Origin: JAVBQO01 sp031548885
GTDB lineage: Bacteria > Patescibacteriota > Saccharimonadia > Saccharimonadales > Saccharimonadaceae
Length of the DNA stretch: 64,000 nt
Reading direction: 5' to 3'
NCBI GenBank assembly: GCA_031548885.1
Contig: JAVBQO010000006.1
Span: 1-64,000 of the forward strand
Positions 1 to 8,312 of the stretch are shown piece by piece; positions within the stretch are counted from its first letter, which is position 1; each line of letters starts with the position of its first letter. Made by a program: the position numbers and the translations under genes. The notes under the pieces are model-generated. The model saw only the letters and a list, made by a program, of their open reading frames with translations, had not been told where the DNA came from and did no database searches.

Positions 1-222
1 GGTAACGGCTGCCGAAGCCGCTGCCTCCATGCGGATCACGTTGCCAAGCTCGGCCAGCGACGTGAACGGCTCGATGCTCTGGCCGCTGGCAACAACCGTT
101 CCGTCAGCTCGGCCGTTCACGAGAATCCGGTTCCAGCGCACTTGGTTGTAGACGCGTCGCAGCCGGATGGCCAGGGCTGCGTACTCGCCGTTCAGCTCAA
201 CGCCAAGCCAGTCCCGCCCGAG
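1..222 (-). CDS. Partial unknown ORF in foreign-looking DNA
   Basis: On the minus strand an open frame of about 73 codons runs from a stop at 220-222 off the left edge of the window. It contains the stretch LGRDWLGVELNGEYAALA. That resembles the 'LGR..IGIELN.EY' segment near the end of amino-methyltransferases of the N6_N4_Mtase type, but the expected DPF.GSGTT motif is not found upstream in frame and the rest of the protein does not look like a methylase. The DNA is GC-rich and lacks the GCGAAA word that fills the rest of the window. No start codon is evident. It may be a decayed or phage-derived fragment, and coding status is doubtful. Confidence 0.25.
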
Positions 223-486
223 CTATGCGGCGGCGATGGGCGGAACTGGCTAGCCCGCTGGACGCGCTGATCTTGGCGTCTGTGAGGCGGGCTTCGGTGT
301 CGAGGTGGACGGCGCGGAGTAGGGCTTGGCCGTTGATGCCAGACAGAACAACGGGCAGGGCGCAGAGATGCCGCCGACACGCCGGACGATGTCGTGCGAA
401 ACCGTCCGTTCCGGTAGCGTGCGTCTATCGAAATGGACTTGACCGAAACTTGACCAAAGGACGATTCTGGTGCAAACTGGAAGCAC

Positions 487-810
487 GTGGAAGCCGATCC
501 AACACCCACTGGCCACAACGTCGAGCCAACCGAGACCTCTGGCAGCGAGGCAGAGTTCGATCTGTCAACGAGGATGCGCCAGCGACGCGCGATTGCGCGA
601 CTGGGGCTGGGTCTCATGAAGTTCCTCGAGCGCTTTCTAGGTGAAGGCTTTAATGAGCACCACAGAGTAATTGTGCGCGAGATAGAAGTTCTTCGTGCGA
701 CGGACGCACCACGAATACATAGGGGCATGACTCCGTATCCAACTTTCTCTAATGAAGTGCATGTTCGTAAGCGTGACCCGAATGTGAAATTCAAACCGCG
801 CACCTGGTAG
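487..810 (+). CDS. Unknown protein, possible gene in foreign segment
   Basis: A GTG-started frame of 107 codons, rich in Arg and Glu, with no membrane segment and no domain I recognise. Its stop lies 15 bases before the next ATG on the same strand, so the two could form a short operon. Codon choice (GCC, CTG, CGC) differs from the host-like genes after 1.1 kb. The 264 bases before it (223-486) contain no frame I would call coding. A long minus-strand frame covers the same DNA, but its composition is low-complexity Arg/Ser/Pro and reads like an antisense shadow. Confidence 0.35.
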   Translation: MEADPTPTGHNVEPTETSGSEAEFDLSTRMRQRRAIARLGLGLMKFLERFLGEGFNEHHRVIVREIEVLRATDAPRIHRGMTPYPTFSNEVHVRKRDPNVKFKPRTW

Positions 811-825
811 ACAGCAGCGAACAGC

Positions 826-1125
826 ATGACCCTTCAAAATGACCTGTCGTCATCACAGCGTGAGGCATGGGGGCGCTACTTTCTATCATTGACAACCGAT
901 TGGTCATGGATCCGTCGGCGAGTGTCGTCGGTCGAAATTGTCGATCTAGATCGGATTAGAACGCGCGTGTCGGTCGACATTGATGTCGAAGACGTTGTAT
1001 GCAGGGCGGAAAGAGAAGGGCTTCCGAAGGGTGCGCGCCTTCCAGTCCCCGTTGACATTCTCGAAAGGCAAAAACGCGCACATAATGTGCGCGTTCTTTG
1101 TACTTATGCTAAACTATACACATGA
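826..1125 (+). pseudogene. Truncated actinobacterial-type protein, 5' part only
   Basis: The first ~78 codons read like the N-terminus of a cytoplasmic actinobacterial protein: a Trp/Arg-rich opening, then RRRVSSVEIVDLDRIRTRVS, then a segment ending LPVPVDIL. At about codon 78 (near 1060) the character changes. The frame then runs through an inverted repeat (1073-1095) and stops inside the next gene's start codon. I read this as a gene cut by a junction, either recombination or an assembly chimera, with the last ~20 codons being read-through. The resemblance to actinobacterial proteins is from memory and needs a search. Confidence 0.4.
1073..1095. terminator. Perfect 11-bp inverted repeat, probable terminator
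   Basis: AACGCGCACAT, one base, then its exact reverse complement. It is flanked by an A-run on the left and CTTTGTACTT on the right, so it could terminate in either direction. It lies just after the foreign-looking DNA and before the first gene with host-like codon use. Confidence 0.55.
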
Positions 1126-2225
1126 AAGCGTTTCGCAAAATTGGGTTCGCCATCGCCACATTCGCAATTGTTTTCGCAAGCATCGGCGCACCTGTTTCCG
1201 CCGCCGGAACATCATTCGGCAACTGTTCAATCGAACCGACACAATTGGAAAACGGCGGTTTCGAACAACCAAGTTTCGGGCCAAATCCAACATTCGGATC
1301 GCGCACCGATGATAGCGTCCCCGGTTGGAAAACCACCGCGTCCGATCATCGCATCGAATTTTGGACAAATGGATATCTGGGCGTACCGTCGGCACGCGGC
1401 AACCAATTTGTCGAATTGAACGCCAACGAAGTTTCATCATTGTACCAAGACGTTGCAACAACACCCGGCGAAATTCTGAACTGGGAATTGGCGCATCGCG
1501 GTCGCAACGGTGTCGACACGATGAACGTTGTGGCCGGGCCAGTTGGTGGTCCGTATACAATCCTCGCGACGCTGAGCGACGACAACACGGCGTGGGCATA
1601 TCATGTTGGTTCATACACGATTCCGGCCGGCCAAACCACGACGCGGTACGGATTTCAGGCAGTTTCGACTTCGAATGGCAATTTGACCCAGGGGAATTTC
1701 CTGGATGATATAAGTTTCGGAACCCCGGCGTGCGTCCAGGTCACGATGAGTGTGGAATCGCTCGGATCGAATCCTGCCCTGCCCGGCGACAATTTGCGGT
1801 ACAAAATCGTGGTAACGAACATTGGCGGCGAACCGGCGCGTGGACCTTTGGCGACAGCATTGATTCCGCCAAACACCGAATACGTTGCGAATAGTTTGAT
1901 GTCAGTCGACCACGACGGCGAGTATTCGCAAACCGACGCGCAGGACGGCGACGGCGCTGCGATCGTGAACGGCAAAGTCGAGTTTGTTTTGGGCAAAACC
2001 AATTCCAGCGGCAATCGAACGTTGGAGCCAGGCGAAACGGCAACGGGGTATTTCACGGTCAAAACGTTGCCATCGGCTGCGAACACGACGGTGCGAAACG
2101 CCACATTTGCACAATATATTGATGTGACAACCAATACTTTGTATAGCGATACTTCGCCGATTGTGTCAATCGACGTTGCGAATTTGCCGAATATTCCCGG
2201 CGTGCCTGCGACCGGCCGACGATGA
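1122..2225 (+). CDS. Secreted DUF11-type surface protein with C-terminal PATG
   Basis: 367 aa. Residues 1-28 form a signal peptide (KAFRK, a hydrophobic stretch, then SAAG). Residues ~30-205 look like a jelly-roll carbohydrate-binding or 'choice-of-anchor' module (NGGFEQPSFG, VPGWKT, LDDISFG). Residues ~208-350 look like a DUF11 repeat ('GDNLRYKIVVTNIGG', 'LEPGETATGYFTV') of the kind found in bacterial surface proteins. The protein ends NIPGVPATGRR: an LPxTG-like PATG only two residues from the C-terminus, with no following membrane helix. The -10-like TAAACT at 1110-1115 lies six bases before the ATG, suggesting a leaderless transcript. Two other exported proteins in the window end in related motifs. 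The role may be host contact or cell envelope; this is inferred only. Confidence 0.75.
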   Translation: MKAFRKIGFAIATFAIVFASIGAPVSAAGTSFGNCSIEPTQLENGGFEQPSFGPNPTFGSRTDDSVPGWKTTASDHRIEFWTNGYLGVPSARGNQFVELNANEVSSLYQDVATTPGEILNWELAHRGRNGVDTMNVVAGPVGGPYTILATLSDDNTAWAYHVGSYTIPAGQTTTRYGFQAVSTSNGNLTQGNFLDDISFGTPACVQVTMSVESLGSNPALPGDNLRYKIVVTNIGGEPARGPLATALIPPNTEYVANSLMSVDHDGEYSQTDAQDGDGAAIVNGKVEFVLGKTNSSGNRTLEPGETATGYFTVKTLPSAANTTVRNATFAQYIDVTTNTLYSDTSPIVSIDVANLPNIPGVPATGRR

Positions 2226-2237
2226 TATAATGACCGC

Positions 2238-2408
2238 ATGGATTGGCAGGATTTCCTGAGGAATTTGGACGTGAAAACGGACGACGCGCCGGTTGTTGTT
2301 GATGACGCGGCTGCGAAAACTTCGCAAACCGGTGATGAACCGGAATTTGATGAGGATTTGATTGCGGCGTTGGCGTTGTTGGGTTTGCCGGGGCTAGCGA
2401 AAAATAAC
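2238..2408 (+). CDS. Small acidic protein, 56 aa, unknown
   Basis: ATG at 2238 is preceded by a perfect TATAAT at 2226-2231 with a six-base gap, the same leaderless spacing seen in many genes here. The product starts MDWQDFLRNLDVK, has an acidic middle (DDAPVVVDDAAAK, DEPEFDEDL) and ends in a short hydrophobic helix with LLGLPGLAKK. The TATAAT begins at the base after the stop of the preceding secreted-protein gene. The stop is eight bases before the ABC transporter start, so the two are probably co-transcribed and this protein could be an accessory to the transporter. No family is recognised. Confidence 0.6.
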
Positions 2409-2416
2409 GAATAATT

Positions 2417-4222
2417 ATGGCGAAGACTGACGAAAAATTATCGCCGCAACGAATGTTGGTCGCATTGGTGAGAACGCTGAAATTGGCGCTGCGATCGAAT
2501 CCTCGCGCGATGATTATTATGACTATCGTCCAAATTGTGGCGTCGGTTTTGCCCGCAATTACCGCGGTTATTTCCGGTTTAATCATGAACGAATTGGTAA
2601 AAGCCATTTCCACGCAAAACATCAAACCGTTCATTACGATTTTGATTTTGTCGGCGTCAATCGGCGTCGTGTCGACAATTCTGAATTCCCTGCTTCGATA
2701 TTTCAACACCAGAATTTCGTTTGATATTGAAAATTTCACTCAACAAATGTTGTTGCGAAAATATACGCGAATTAGTTTGGCGCAGCGCGAAAACAAAGAT
2801 TTCGCCGACAGTTTTGAACGCGCCGAAAATTACGCCGGTAGTTTGAAATGGATTTTTGACAGAGTTGTTTCGTTGATTACGAACACCGTGGCTTTCGTTG
2901 CGGCCTTTGTTGCATTGTTTTTTATCGCACCGTGGTTGGCAATTTTGATTATTGTCGCGCTGATTCCGTCGTTTATTTTCGATCTTTATCAACTGCGTCG
3001 TGAACGGAATGCCTGGATGAGCAATTCGGTTCATCGGCGAACATCGTGGCGATTGCGCGGTCATATTACAGATCCGAGCAAAATGATCGAGCTGCGCCTA
3101 AACGGGCTGAACGATTATTTTATTGAACGATGGCGCTGGCTGAACACGCGAACGCGCGACGATGAAATGAAAATCGAACGCAAATTTCTGTGGCCAAAAA
3201 TTAGCGTTGACACGGTTGATACCATAATCGGCGCCGGCGCGTTGGTTTGGATTGGCTCGCAAATCATTAAGGGCGCGATGCCGATCGGCCAATTCGTTAG
3301 TTTCCAGGCGTTGATGGGAAATCTGAGCGTGTCTGGTCGCGGATTTTTGTGGGATCTCAGTTATATCGGCCGCGAGCTTTTGAACGCCGACGACTTCTTT
3401 GGATTTATGGATTTGCCGGACGAAACGGGCGGCGACAAAAAACTTGCGAAAAGTGGTTTGCCGCCGAAAATTGAGTTGCGAAATGTCACATTCACCTACC
3501 CGCTTGCAAACGAACCGGCGCTGCGAAACGTGTCGATGACGATCATGCCCGGCGAAGACATCGCGTTGGTCGGCGAAAACGGCAGCGGCAAAACGACGCT
3601 GACAAAAATCATTTTGGGATTATATGAACCGGACTCCGGCGAAGTTTTGATCGACGATATTCCGCTTTCGCAAATTGATTTGACCGATTATTATTCGCGG
3701 GCTGGCGCGTTGTTTCAGGATTTTGCGAAGTACGATTTCGCAAGTTTGGGCGAAAACATTTGGTTCGGCGATGTGACGAAAAAGCCTTCAAAAAAATTGT
3801 TTGCGAAAGCTTTGTCGCAGGCGAAATTGGCGAATTTGCCGGAAAAATTGGAAAAGGGTTACGATCAGATTTTAAGCAAAGACATCGACGAAAAATCCGG
3901 CGCGGATTTGTCCGGCGGCCAGTGGCAGCGCTTGGCATTGGCACGCGGGTTTTTCCGCAGTCCCGACATTTTGATTTTGGATGAGCCAACCGCGGCGGTT
4001 GATGCGAAAGCGGAATACGAAATTTTTCGCGAAATCGCTGTATCGCAGGAACTTAAAACCACGATTATTATTTCGCATCGATTCTCGACCGTTCGCAAGG
4101 CGCAAAAAATTTACGTGATTAGCAGTGGCGAGATTGTGGAACATGGCACGCACACGGAATTGATGAAAAAAAATGGATTGTACCAGGAGATGTTTGATTT
4201 GCAGGCCGAGGGGTATCGCTAA
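2417..4222 (+). CDS. ABC exporter half-transporter (membrane plus ATPase domains)
   Basis: 601 aa. Residues ~1-330 carry six predicted membrane helices of the ABC_membrane type (for example 'ITAVISGLIMNELV' and 'VAFVAALFFIAPWLAILII'). Residues ~355-595 are the nucleotide-binding domain: Walker A GENGSGKTT, signature LSGGQWQR, Walker B ILILDEPTAA, and switch His in IISHRFSTV. This is the layout of homodimeric or heterodimeric exporters of lipids, peptides or drugs; the substrate cannot be read from the sequence. There is no Shine-Dalgarno site, and its ATG lies eight bases after the stop of the small upstream gene, consistent with translational coupling. It overlaps the convergent DUF1653 gene by four bases. 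Confidence 0.9.
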   Translation: MAKTDEKLSPQRMLVALVRTLKLALRSNPRAMIIMTIVQIVASVLPAITAVISGLIMNELVKAISTQNIKPFITILILSASIGVVSTILNSLLRYFNTRISFDIENFTQQMLLRKYTRISLAQRENKDFADSFERAENYAGSLKWIFDRVVSLITNTVAFVAAFVALFFIAPWLAILIIVALIPSFIFDLYQLRRERNAWMSNSVHRRTSWRLRGHITDPSKMIELRLNGLNDYFIERWRWLNTRTRDDEMKIERKFLWPKISVDTVDTIIGAGALVWIGSQIIKGAMPIGQFVSFQALMGNLSVSGRGFLWDLSYIGRELLNADDFFGFMDLPDETGGDKKLAKSGLPPKIELRNVTFTYPLANEPALRNVSMTIMPGEDIALVGENGSGKTTLTKIILGLYEPDSGEVLIDDIPLSQIDLTDYYSRAGALFQDFAKYDFASLGENIWFGDVTKKPSKKLFAKALSQAKLANLPEKLEKGYDQILSKDIDEKSGADLSGGQWQRLALARGFFRSPDILILDEPTAAVDAKAEYEIFREIAVSQELKTTIIISHRFSTVRKAQKIYVISSGEIVEHGTHTELMKKNGLYQEMFDLQAEGYR

Positions 4223-4485
4223 TCAACTTTTGCGAAACGCGAAATCGGCTTGCCGTCAACGTCGATTTTCGCAAGCCAGCTACTAATTGGTCGAACGAAA
4301 ACCAGTTCCGGATCATGCGCCGCCCGATAAATGACGCACAATTCGTCGTCGTTTTCTGTGACCGCGATGTGCAAAACTTCGTATAAATTATCAGGATTTT
4401 TGTAGTGAGCGTAGTTTGCCCCGACAGTGATTTGTTTGGCGGCTTTCGCAAGTTCATTGTGGAGTTGTTCGTGAGATTTGTGCAT
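4219..4485 (-). CDS. DUF1653 family protein
   Basis: 88 aa. The core 'YAHYKNPDNLYEVLHIAVTE', 'ELCVIYRA' and 'VFVRPISSW' matches the short DUF1653 family (YrxhYKg..Yevl..a...E....vvYral......wvRp). Its biochemical role is unknown. I place the start at 4485 rather than the longer ATG at 4503 because a TATAAT on the minus strand (4492-4497) sits exactly six bases upstream of the 4485 ATG and inside the longer frame. The stop overlaps the stop of the ABC exporter by four bases. Confidence 0.75.
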   Translation of the reverse strand: MHKSHEQLHNELAKAAKQITVGANYAHYKNPDNLYEVLHIAVTENDDELCVIYRAAHDPELVFVRPISSWLAKIDVDGKPISRFAKVD

Positions 4486-4644
4486 GTTGTCATTATATGC
4501 CATTTACGAAATTTACAAAAAGTTGTAAAATCTAGTTAAGTTACCTGCGCGATTCATTTCAGCAGCTGGAACTTCTGTAAAAATCTCTTGCGAAAATTAT
4601 GTCGCACGGACGGCGGCGCAAGGAACGTCCCAATTATTAAATAC

Positions 4645-4671
4645 TGGATCCTGAAATAAATTCAGGATGAC
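4645..4671 (-). repeat. 27-bp palindromic repeat, copy 1
   Basis: A 27-bp imperfect palindrome that begins TGGATCCTGAA and ends TTCAGGATGAC on the plus strand. It is the same family as the copies at 5191-5217, 24051-24077, 24097-24123 and 51121-51147. It lies between a DUF1653 gene and a small gene whose SD follows it. Confidence 0.8.
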
Positions 4672-4690
4672 AGTCGCAATTGGGAGAATT

Positions 4691-4957
4691 ATGGAAGTTT
4701 CAGAAGTCAACGCACGCGTCAAAGTCTTGGTTTTATATTCGGTCGATCACGACATCGGCCACGCCGCGCTGCCGCACAAAATGATGTACGGCGGGCGCGA
4801 AATCACGTTCACGGAATTGGGATTGTATCACCCGACGCGGCCCGGAAAACGCATGACCCACGTGTTCGATATGAGCGACGGCGAATCGGATTATCGGTTG
4901 GAATTCGACGCTGAACGACTGACGTGGACATTAATTTCGATAGGAGTTGCGACGTGA
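4691..4957 (+). CDS. Conserved-looking unknown protein, 88 aa
   Basis: ATG at 4691 follows GGGAGA with good spacing. An in-frame ATG at 4667 lies inside the 27-bp repeat and is less likely. The product is a compact soluble protein (MEVSEVNARVKVLVLYSVD, 'MMYGGREITFTELGLYHP', 'RLEFDAERLTWTLISIG') that looks like a small beta-rich domain. I do not recognise a family. Its TGA overlaps a GTG that opens the doubtful ORF downstream. Confidence 0.6.
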   Translation: MEVSEVNARVKVLVLYSVDHDIGHAALPHKMMYGGREITFTELGLYHPTRPGKRMTHVFDMSDGESDYRLEFDAERLTWTLISIGVAT

Positions 4958-5247
4958 GCGCGTTTTGCGATTGGCTGCAGGCTGTGAAAAATCCGATTGG
5001 CTGTTTCGCAAAATTCCTGACGGACAAAAAACACCGCCGATTTTCATCGTGCGCGAGCTTTTTTGTTCCAGTGAATTTTGCGAAAGTGACAATAGCGATT
5101 TTGAGCCGTCTGCAAAGTTTTGCGCAACTTTTTAAAAAGTTGCAGGAACATCGGTTCAAGGCGAAATGTTTTCACAAAAGTTTAATTGCATGGATCCTGA
5201 ATCAAGCTCAGGATGACGCAGGGTTGAGTTTTTACTATGAACATTGA
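4954..5247 (+). CDS. Doubtful ORF, 97 aa, spanning a repeat
   Basis: The frame opens with GTG at 4954, overlapping the TGA of the gene before it (GTGA), and stops 11 bases inside the Y-family polymerase gene. The product is rich in Phe, Lys and Ala. It reads through a perfect palindrome (GCAACTTTTT/AAAAAGTTGC, near 5115-5134) and through the 27-bp repeat at 5191-5217, as WILNQAQDD. That makes it more likely a spacer that happens to stay open. Otherwise this 280-base region holds only the two repeats. Confidence 0.25.
   Translation: MSAFCDWLQAVKNPIGCFAKFLTDKKHRRFSSCASFFVPVNFAKVTIAILSRLQSFAQLFKKLQEHRFKAKCFHKSLIAWILNQAQDDAGLSFYYEH
5191..5217 (-). repeat. 27-bp palindromic repeat, copy 2
   Basis: Same family and orientation as the copy at 4645-4671; the arms TGGATCCTGA and TCAGGATGAC are nearly complementary. 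It lies 20 bases upstream of the Y-family polymerase start. Confidence 0.8.
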
Positions 5248-6523
5248 GGATCTTTCGCAAAGTTTCAACCGCGAAAAACCGCGCATCATGCACATCGACC
5301 TGAATTCGTGTTTCGCAACCGTCGAACAACAATCGCGCCCGAGTTTGCGCGGCAAAGCCATCGGCGTCACGAATCGCATATCCGAAAATTGCTGCGTTGT
5401 GGCGGCCTCGATCGAAGCCAAAGCAATGGGCGTGAAAGTCGGCATGACGCGTCGCGAAGCTGAGAAAATTTGTCCTGGATTTATCGTGCTGGAAACCGAT
5501 CCGCCGAAATATCATTGGGCGTACCAAAATCTGATGCGCATCATGAAATCGTATTCGCCGAACGTGCGGATGAAATCGATCGACGAAGGCGTGATTGATT
5601 TTCACGGCACACCGCACGATGATTTGGTGGCGATTGGTTTTGAAATCAAGGATCGTTTGCGAAACGATTTGGGTTGTTGGATGCGGTGTAATGTCGGGAT
5701 TGCGCCGAATCGTTTTTTGGCAAAGTTGGCGGCCGGACTGCACAAACCGGATGGTTTGGATGTGATTGACGCGGATAATCTTTGCGAAATTTATTCGCAG
5801 TTGAAGTTGACGGATTTGCCGGGAATTGCGAATAAATTGTCGTATCGTTTGCAGCAAAATCGCATCGATTCCCCGTTGGAATTTTTGGCGGCGGACGATC
5901 AACTTTTGCGAAAACAGGTTTTTCGCAGCACAGTTATGGGGACGCAGTGGTATCAGCGACTGCGTGGGTTCGAGGTTGATGATTACAAAACGCGGCAAGG
6001 TCAAGTTGGTCGCCAACATGTTTTGAACAAACGGTCGAATGACGACGATGAAATTTTGGGCGAATTGTTATATTTGTGCCAAACTTCGGCGATGAAATTG
6101 CGATATTCGGGATTGGACGCACGCGGCATGTCGATTTGGTTGGCGTTCCAAAAAGCGCCGACGTTCGGCGACGGTCGCCCAGTTGGCTTTTGGCAAAATC
6201 GCAAAATGTTCGAAACTGCCGTGTTTGCCGATCATGACGTTTTCGCACGTGCCAAACAATTATTTTTGGAGCGGCCGCGCCAAACTGTGACGGCGATTGG
6301 CATGTGTTGCTATGGATTGCAGCCGACAGGACGTGCGCAGATTACGCTGCTTTCCGAAAACGTGCGTGCTGACGATTTGATGGTGGCGCTGGACGACGCC
6401 AACACGCGCTACGGGAATTTCACGGTAACGTACGCCGATGCGCTGGCCGGAAAGCAGCTGATCAAACAAAAAATACCGTTCGGATCGACGCGGTATTTTG
6501 AGTTGTTGATTAGTGGGAATTAA
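5237..6523 (+). CDS. Y-family DNA polymerase (DinB/UmuC-like)
   Basis: 428 aa. A translesion polymerase that copies damaged templates. Motif I is at ~residues 18-30 (MHIDLNSCFATVEQQ; catalytic Asp). The 'SIDEG' motif near residue 115 supplies the catalytic Asp-Glu pair (usually SIDEA). The helix-hairpin-helix region is 'LTDLPGIANKLSYRLQ', and the C-terminal part corresponds to the little-finger domain. The length is typical (350-430). The ATG at 5237 has no SD and no well-placed -10; ATG 5288, directly at motif I, is an alternative start. The stop overlaps the stop of the convergent gene. No LexA-type box is visible upstream. Confidence 0.85.
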   Translation: MNIEDLSQSFNREKPRIMHIDLNSCFATVEQQSRPSLRGKAIGVTNRISENCCVVAASIEAKAMGVKVGMTRREAEKICPGFIVLETDPPKYHWAYQNLMRIMKSYSPNVRMKSIDEGVIDFHGTPHDDLVAIGFEIKDRLRNDLGCWMRCNVGIAPNRFLAKLAAGLHKPDGLDVIDADNLCEIYSQLKLTDLPGIANKLSYRLQQNRIDSPLEFLAADDQLLRKQVFRSTVMGTQWYQRLRGFEVDDYKTRQGQVGRQHVLNKRSNDDDEILGELLYLCQTSAMKLRYSGLDARGMSIWLAFQKAPTFGDGRPVGFWQNRKMFETAVFADHDVFARAKQLFLERPRQTVTAIGMCCYGLQPTGRAQITLLSENVRADDLMVALDDANTRYGNFTVTYADALAGKQLIKQKIPFGSTRYFELLISGN

Positions 6524-6897
6524 AGGTCAGGGTCGTCTAGTTTGCGGTCGTACAGAACATCTTTGCCATCTCGGCGCAATTGTTCCCTGCGCTTGCTAAT
6601 ATGTTCAAGTTCGGTGCGCTCCAGATCCGAAAGTGTCGGCCTAGAGTCGACGGTGCTATCCTCCGCGCTTGGCGCATCAAAAGCCTCAACTGTGTCTCCC
6701 TGCATAACTCCACGAACGCCGACACTAGCAAGATGCGCAAGGTATTTTCCGTATTTCTTTGGTTCGTTGAGGGCTTCCTTAGGAACCGCTACAGGATTGC
6801 CATTGCTATCAAAAGTCCAATAATACTGTCGAGGGTCAACGTGACTAGCCTCTAATTGTTGAGCTAAAGCTGTCGCACTACCGCGTTTGGTATCCAT
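6520..6897 (-). CDS. Unknown charged protein, 125 aa
   Basis: A soluble, strongly charged protein with 'QQLEASHVDPRQYYWTFDSN' near the N-terminus and an acidic/basic helical tail (LERTELEHISKRREQLRR). No family is recognised. On the minus strand TTGACT, a 17-base spacer and TAACAT lie upstream, with the -10 ending nine bases before the ATG, so the leader would be only two or three bases. It is convergent with and overlaps the polymerase gene by four bases. The GCGAAA word is nearly absent, so it may be a recent acquisition. Confidence 0.55.
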   Translation of the reverse strand: MDTKRGSATALAQQLEASHVDPRQYYWTFDSNGNPVAVPKEALNEPKKYGKYLAHLASVGVRGVMQGDTVEAFDAPSAEDSTVDSRPTLSDLERTELEHISKRREQLRRDGKDVLYDRKLDDPDL

Positions 6898-6940
6898 AAC
6901 AAGTACATGTTACCATAAATTCTATTACAAGTCAATATAA

Positions 6941-6969
6941 TTGCGTAACCCCGTATTACCTGCTACAAT
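6941..6969 (+). promoter_or_regulatory. Promoter of tRNA-Ser(CGA)
   Basis: TTGCGT (6941-6946), a 17-base spacer, then TACAAT (6964-6969). The tRNA begins ten bases after the -10, so transcription should start within a few bases of the mature 5' end. Confidence 0.6.
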
Positions 6970-6979
6970 TTCCAGATAC

Positions 6980-7071
6980 GGAGAGGTGGCCGAGTGGTTG
7001 AAGGCGCACGACTCGAAATCGTGTAGGCGGTTTGCGCCGTCTCGGGAGTTCGAATCTCCCCCTCTCCGCCA
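6980..7071 (+). tRNA. tRNA-Ser (anticodon CGA)
   Basis: A 92-nt class II tRNA. The acceptor arms GGAGAGG and CCTCTCC pair, the G discriminator and CCA are encoded, the anticodon loop is CTCGAAA (CGA, reading UCG), the variable arm is long and the T loop is TTCGAAT. It serves the UCG serine codon, which is frequent in this genome. Confidence 0.95.
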
Positions 7072-7074
7072 GAT

Positions 7075-7116
7075 AGAAAAATCCATGGTCGCTCCTGATT
7101 ATGGATTTTCTCTTTT
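7075..7116. terminator. Hairpin after tRNA-Ser, probably bidirectional
   Basis: AGAAAAATCCAT pairs with ATGGATTTTCT across a 14-base loop and is followed by CTTTT. It can end tRNA transcription and, on the other strand, the D,D-carboxypeptidase transcript. Confidence 0.55.
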
Positions 7117-7124
7117 ATCGAAAA

Positions 7125-8312
7125 TTATTTTGCGAAAACATGCGTCGCCGTCCACCAAATGGACGGTTTTTCGATTGCCGTCTGCGTGACCAAGTCCACC
7201 GTTTTGTCGCTAATTTTCGCTGTTCCAACTATTGTTCCAGCGGCGATCGGCGGTCGCAAATCCTGCGAAAAAGTGATATTCGGCGTCGAAATCTGATCAT
7301 TCCAGCTCGATTCAATCAACGCAGATTTTGTAATGATATCGCTACCACTTCCCCATGGCGTTGTGATTTCGCCAACAACCTGGTCAGTTTGCAGCAACGT
7401 TCGCTGCGAAAAGTTAATTTTGGCGGAATCGACCAACGTTTTGGCCACGTCAAATCGCGTCGCCAGGTCGGCCTGCGCAGTGACGACGCCAACAAATGTC
7501 GCGTCGGTGTCGTCGTCGCCGCTGGCGAATAGATAGCAGCCGCCCGCTTCGCTGGTGTAGCCGGTTTTGATGCCGACAAAGCCGTCCGTGCCGAGCAGCG
7601 TGTCGGTGTTTTTGACTTCGCCGACGCCGGGGAACTGGGCGGTTTGTTGGGCGACGACTTGGCGCAACGTGTCGTTTTTCATTGCCAGCACGCCAACGGC
7701 GAACAAATCCTTGGTTGACGAAGTTGTCGCTGGATCGAGCCCGCTAGCGTCCGATCCGATATGCGTGTCACTCAACCCATTTTTCGCAAGCCAAATTTCG
7801 GCGGCAACGCGGTAATTATCCAGCGACCCGAACGCCCAAATCGCCAAACTATCGGCCAAATTGTTGGCGCTGACCAGCATGATACCGTCGATCATTTGGC
7901 GCTCGGTGATCTGTTCACCGGGCGAAATAGCTAGATTTGTGCCGCCGTCGGCGACCGTTTGTTTGTACAAGTTCAAATCATTCACGCCCATGGTAATAAT
8001 CGGCCCGGATTCGTCTGGCGATAGCGGAAACTTATCCAAAACAACCAACACAGTAATGGTTTTTGCCATGCTGGCGGTCGGTTTCGCGACCACGCTGCCG
8101 CTGGTTTCGTACAAGCCGCCGTCCAATGTGCCAATCGAGGCGTTGCCCTGTTTCGGCCACGCCAAAGTTACATTTTTCGCCGCCGGATATTCAATTGCTG
8201 TACTAGAAATCGAAACCGCCGGCGGTTCAAGCGTTTTGGCGGCCACCAACGCCACGTATGCGCCAATCAGAACGACCGCAATCGCCGCGAAAATAATCCC
8301 CGCCCTTCTCAT
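7125..8312 (-). CDS. D-alanyl-D-alanine carboxypeptidase (peptidase S11)
   Basis: 395 aa. It trims the terminal D-Ala from peptidoglycan stem peptides outside the membrane. One N-terminal helix (residues ~4-24) acts as signal or anchor. The three active-site motifs of the penicillin-binding family are present: SMAK (SxxK, ~residue 82), SANN (SxN, ~148) and KTGYT (KTG, ~250). A beta-rich C-terminal domain follows, as in PBP5-type enzymes, but no C-terminal amphipathic anchor is obvious. On the minus strand TATACT ends exactly six bases before the ATG, so the mRNA should be leaderless. That hexamer overlaps the -10 of the divergent HIT gene. Confidence 0.9.
   Translation of the reverse strand: MRRAGIIFAAIAVVLIGAYVALVAAKTLEPPAVSISSTAIEYPAAKNVTLAWPKQGNASIGTLDGGLYETSGSVVAKPTASMAKTITVLVVLDKFPLSPDESGPIITMGVNDLNLYKQTVADGGTNLAISPGEQITERQMIDGIMLVSANNLADSLAIWAFGSLDNYRVAAEIWLAKNGLSDTHIGSDASGLDPATTSSTKDLFAVGVLAMKNDTLRQVVAQQTAQFPGVGEVKNTDTLLGTDGFVGIKTGYTSEAGGCYLFASGDDDTDATFVGVVTAQADLATRFDVAKTLVDSAKINFSQRTLLQTDQVVGEITTPWGSGSDIITKSALIESSWNDQISTPNITFSQDLRPPIAAGTIVGTAKISDKTVDLVTQTAIEKPSIWWTATHVFAK

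Noticed and set aside
192..827. 211-codon minus-strand ORF in the foreign segment
   Set aside because: The composition is Arg/Ser/Pro-rich without structure, and it covers a better plus-strand candidate at 487-810.
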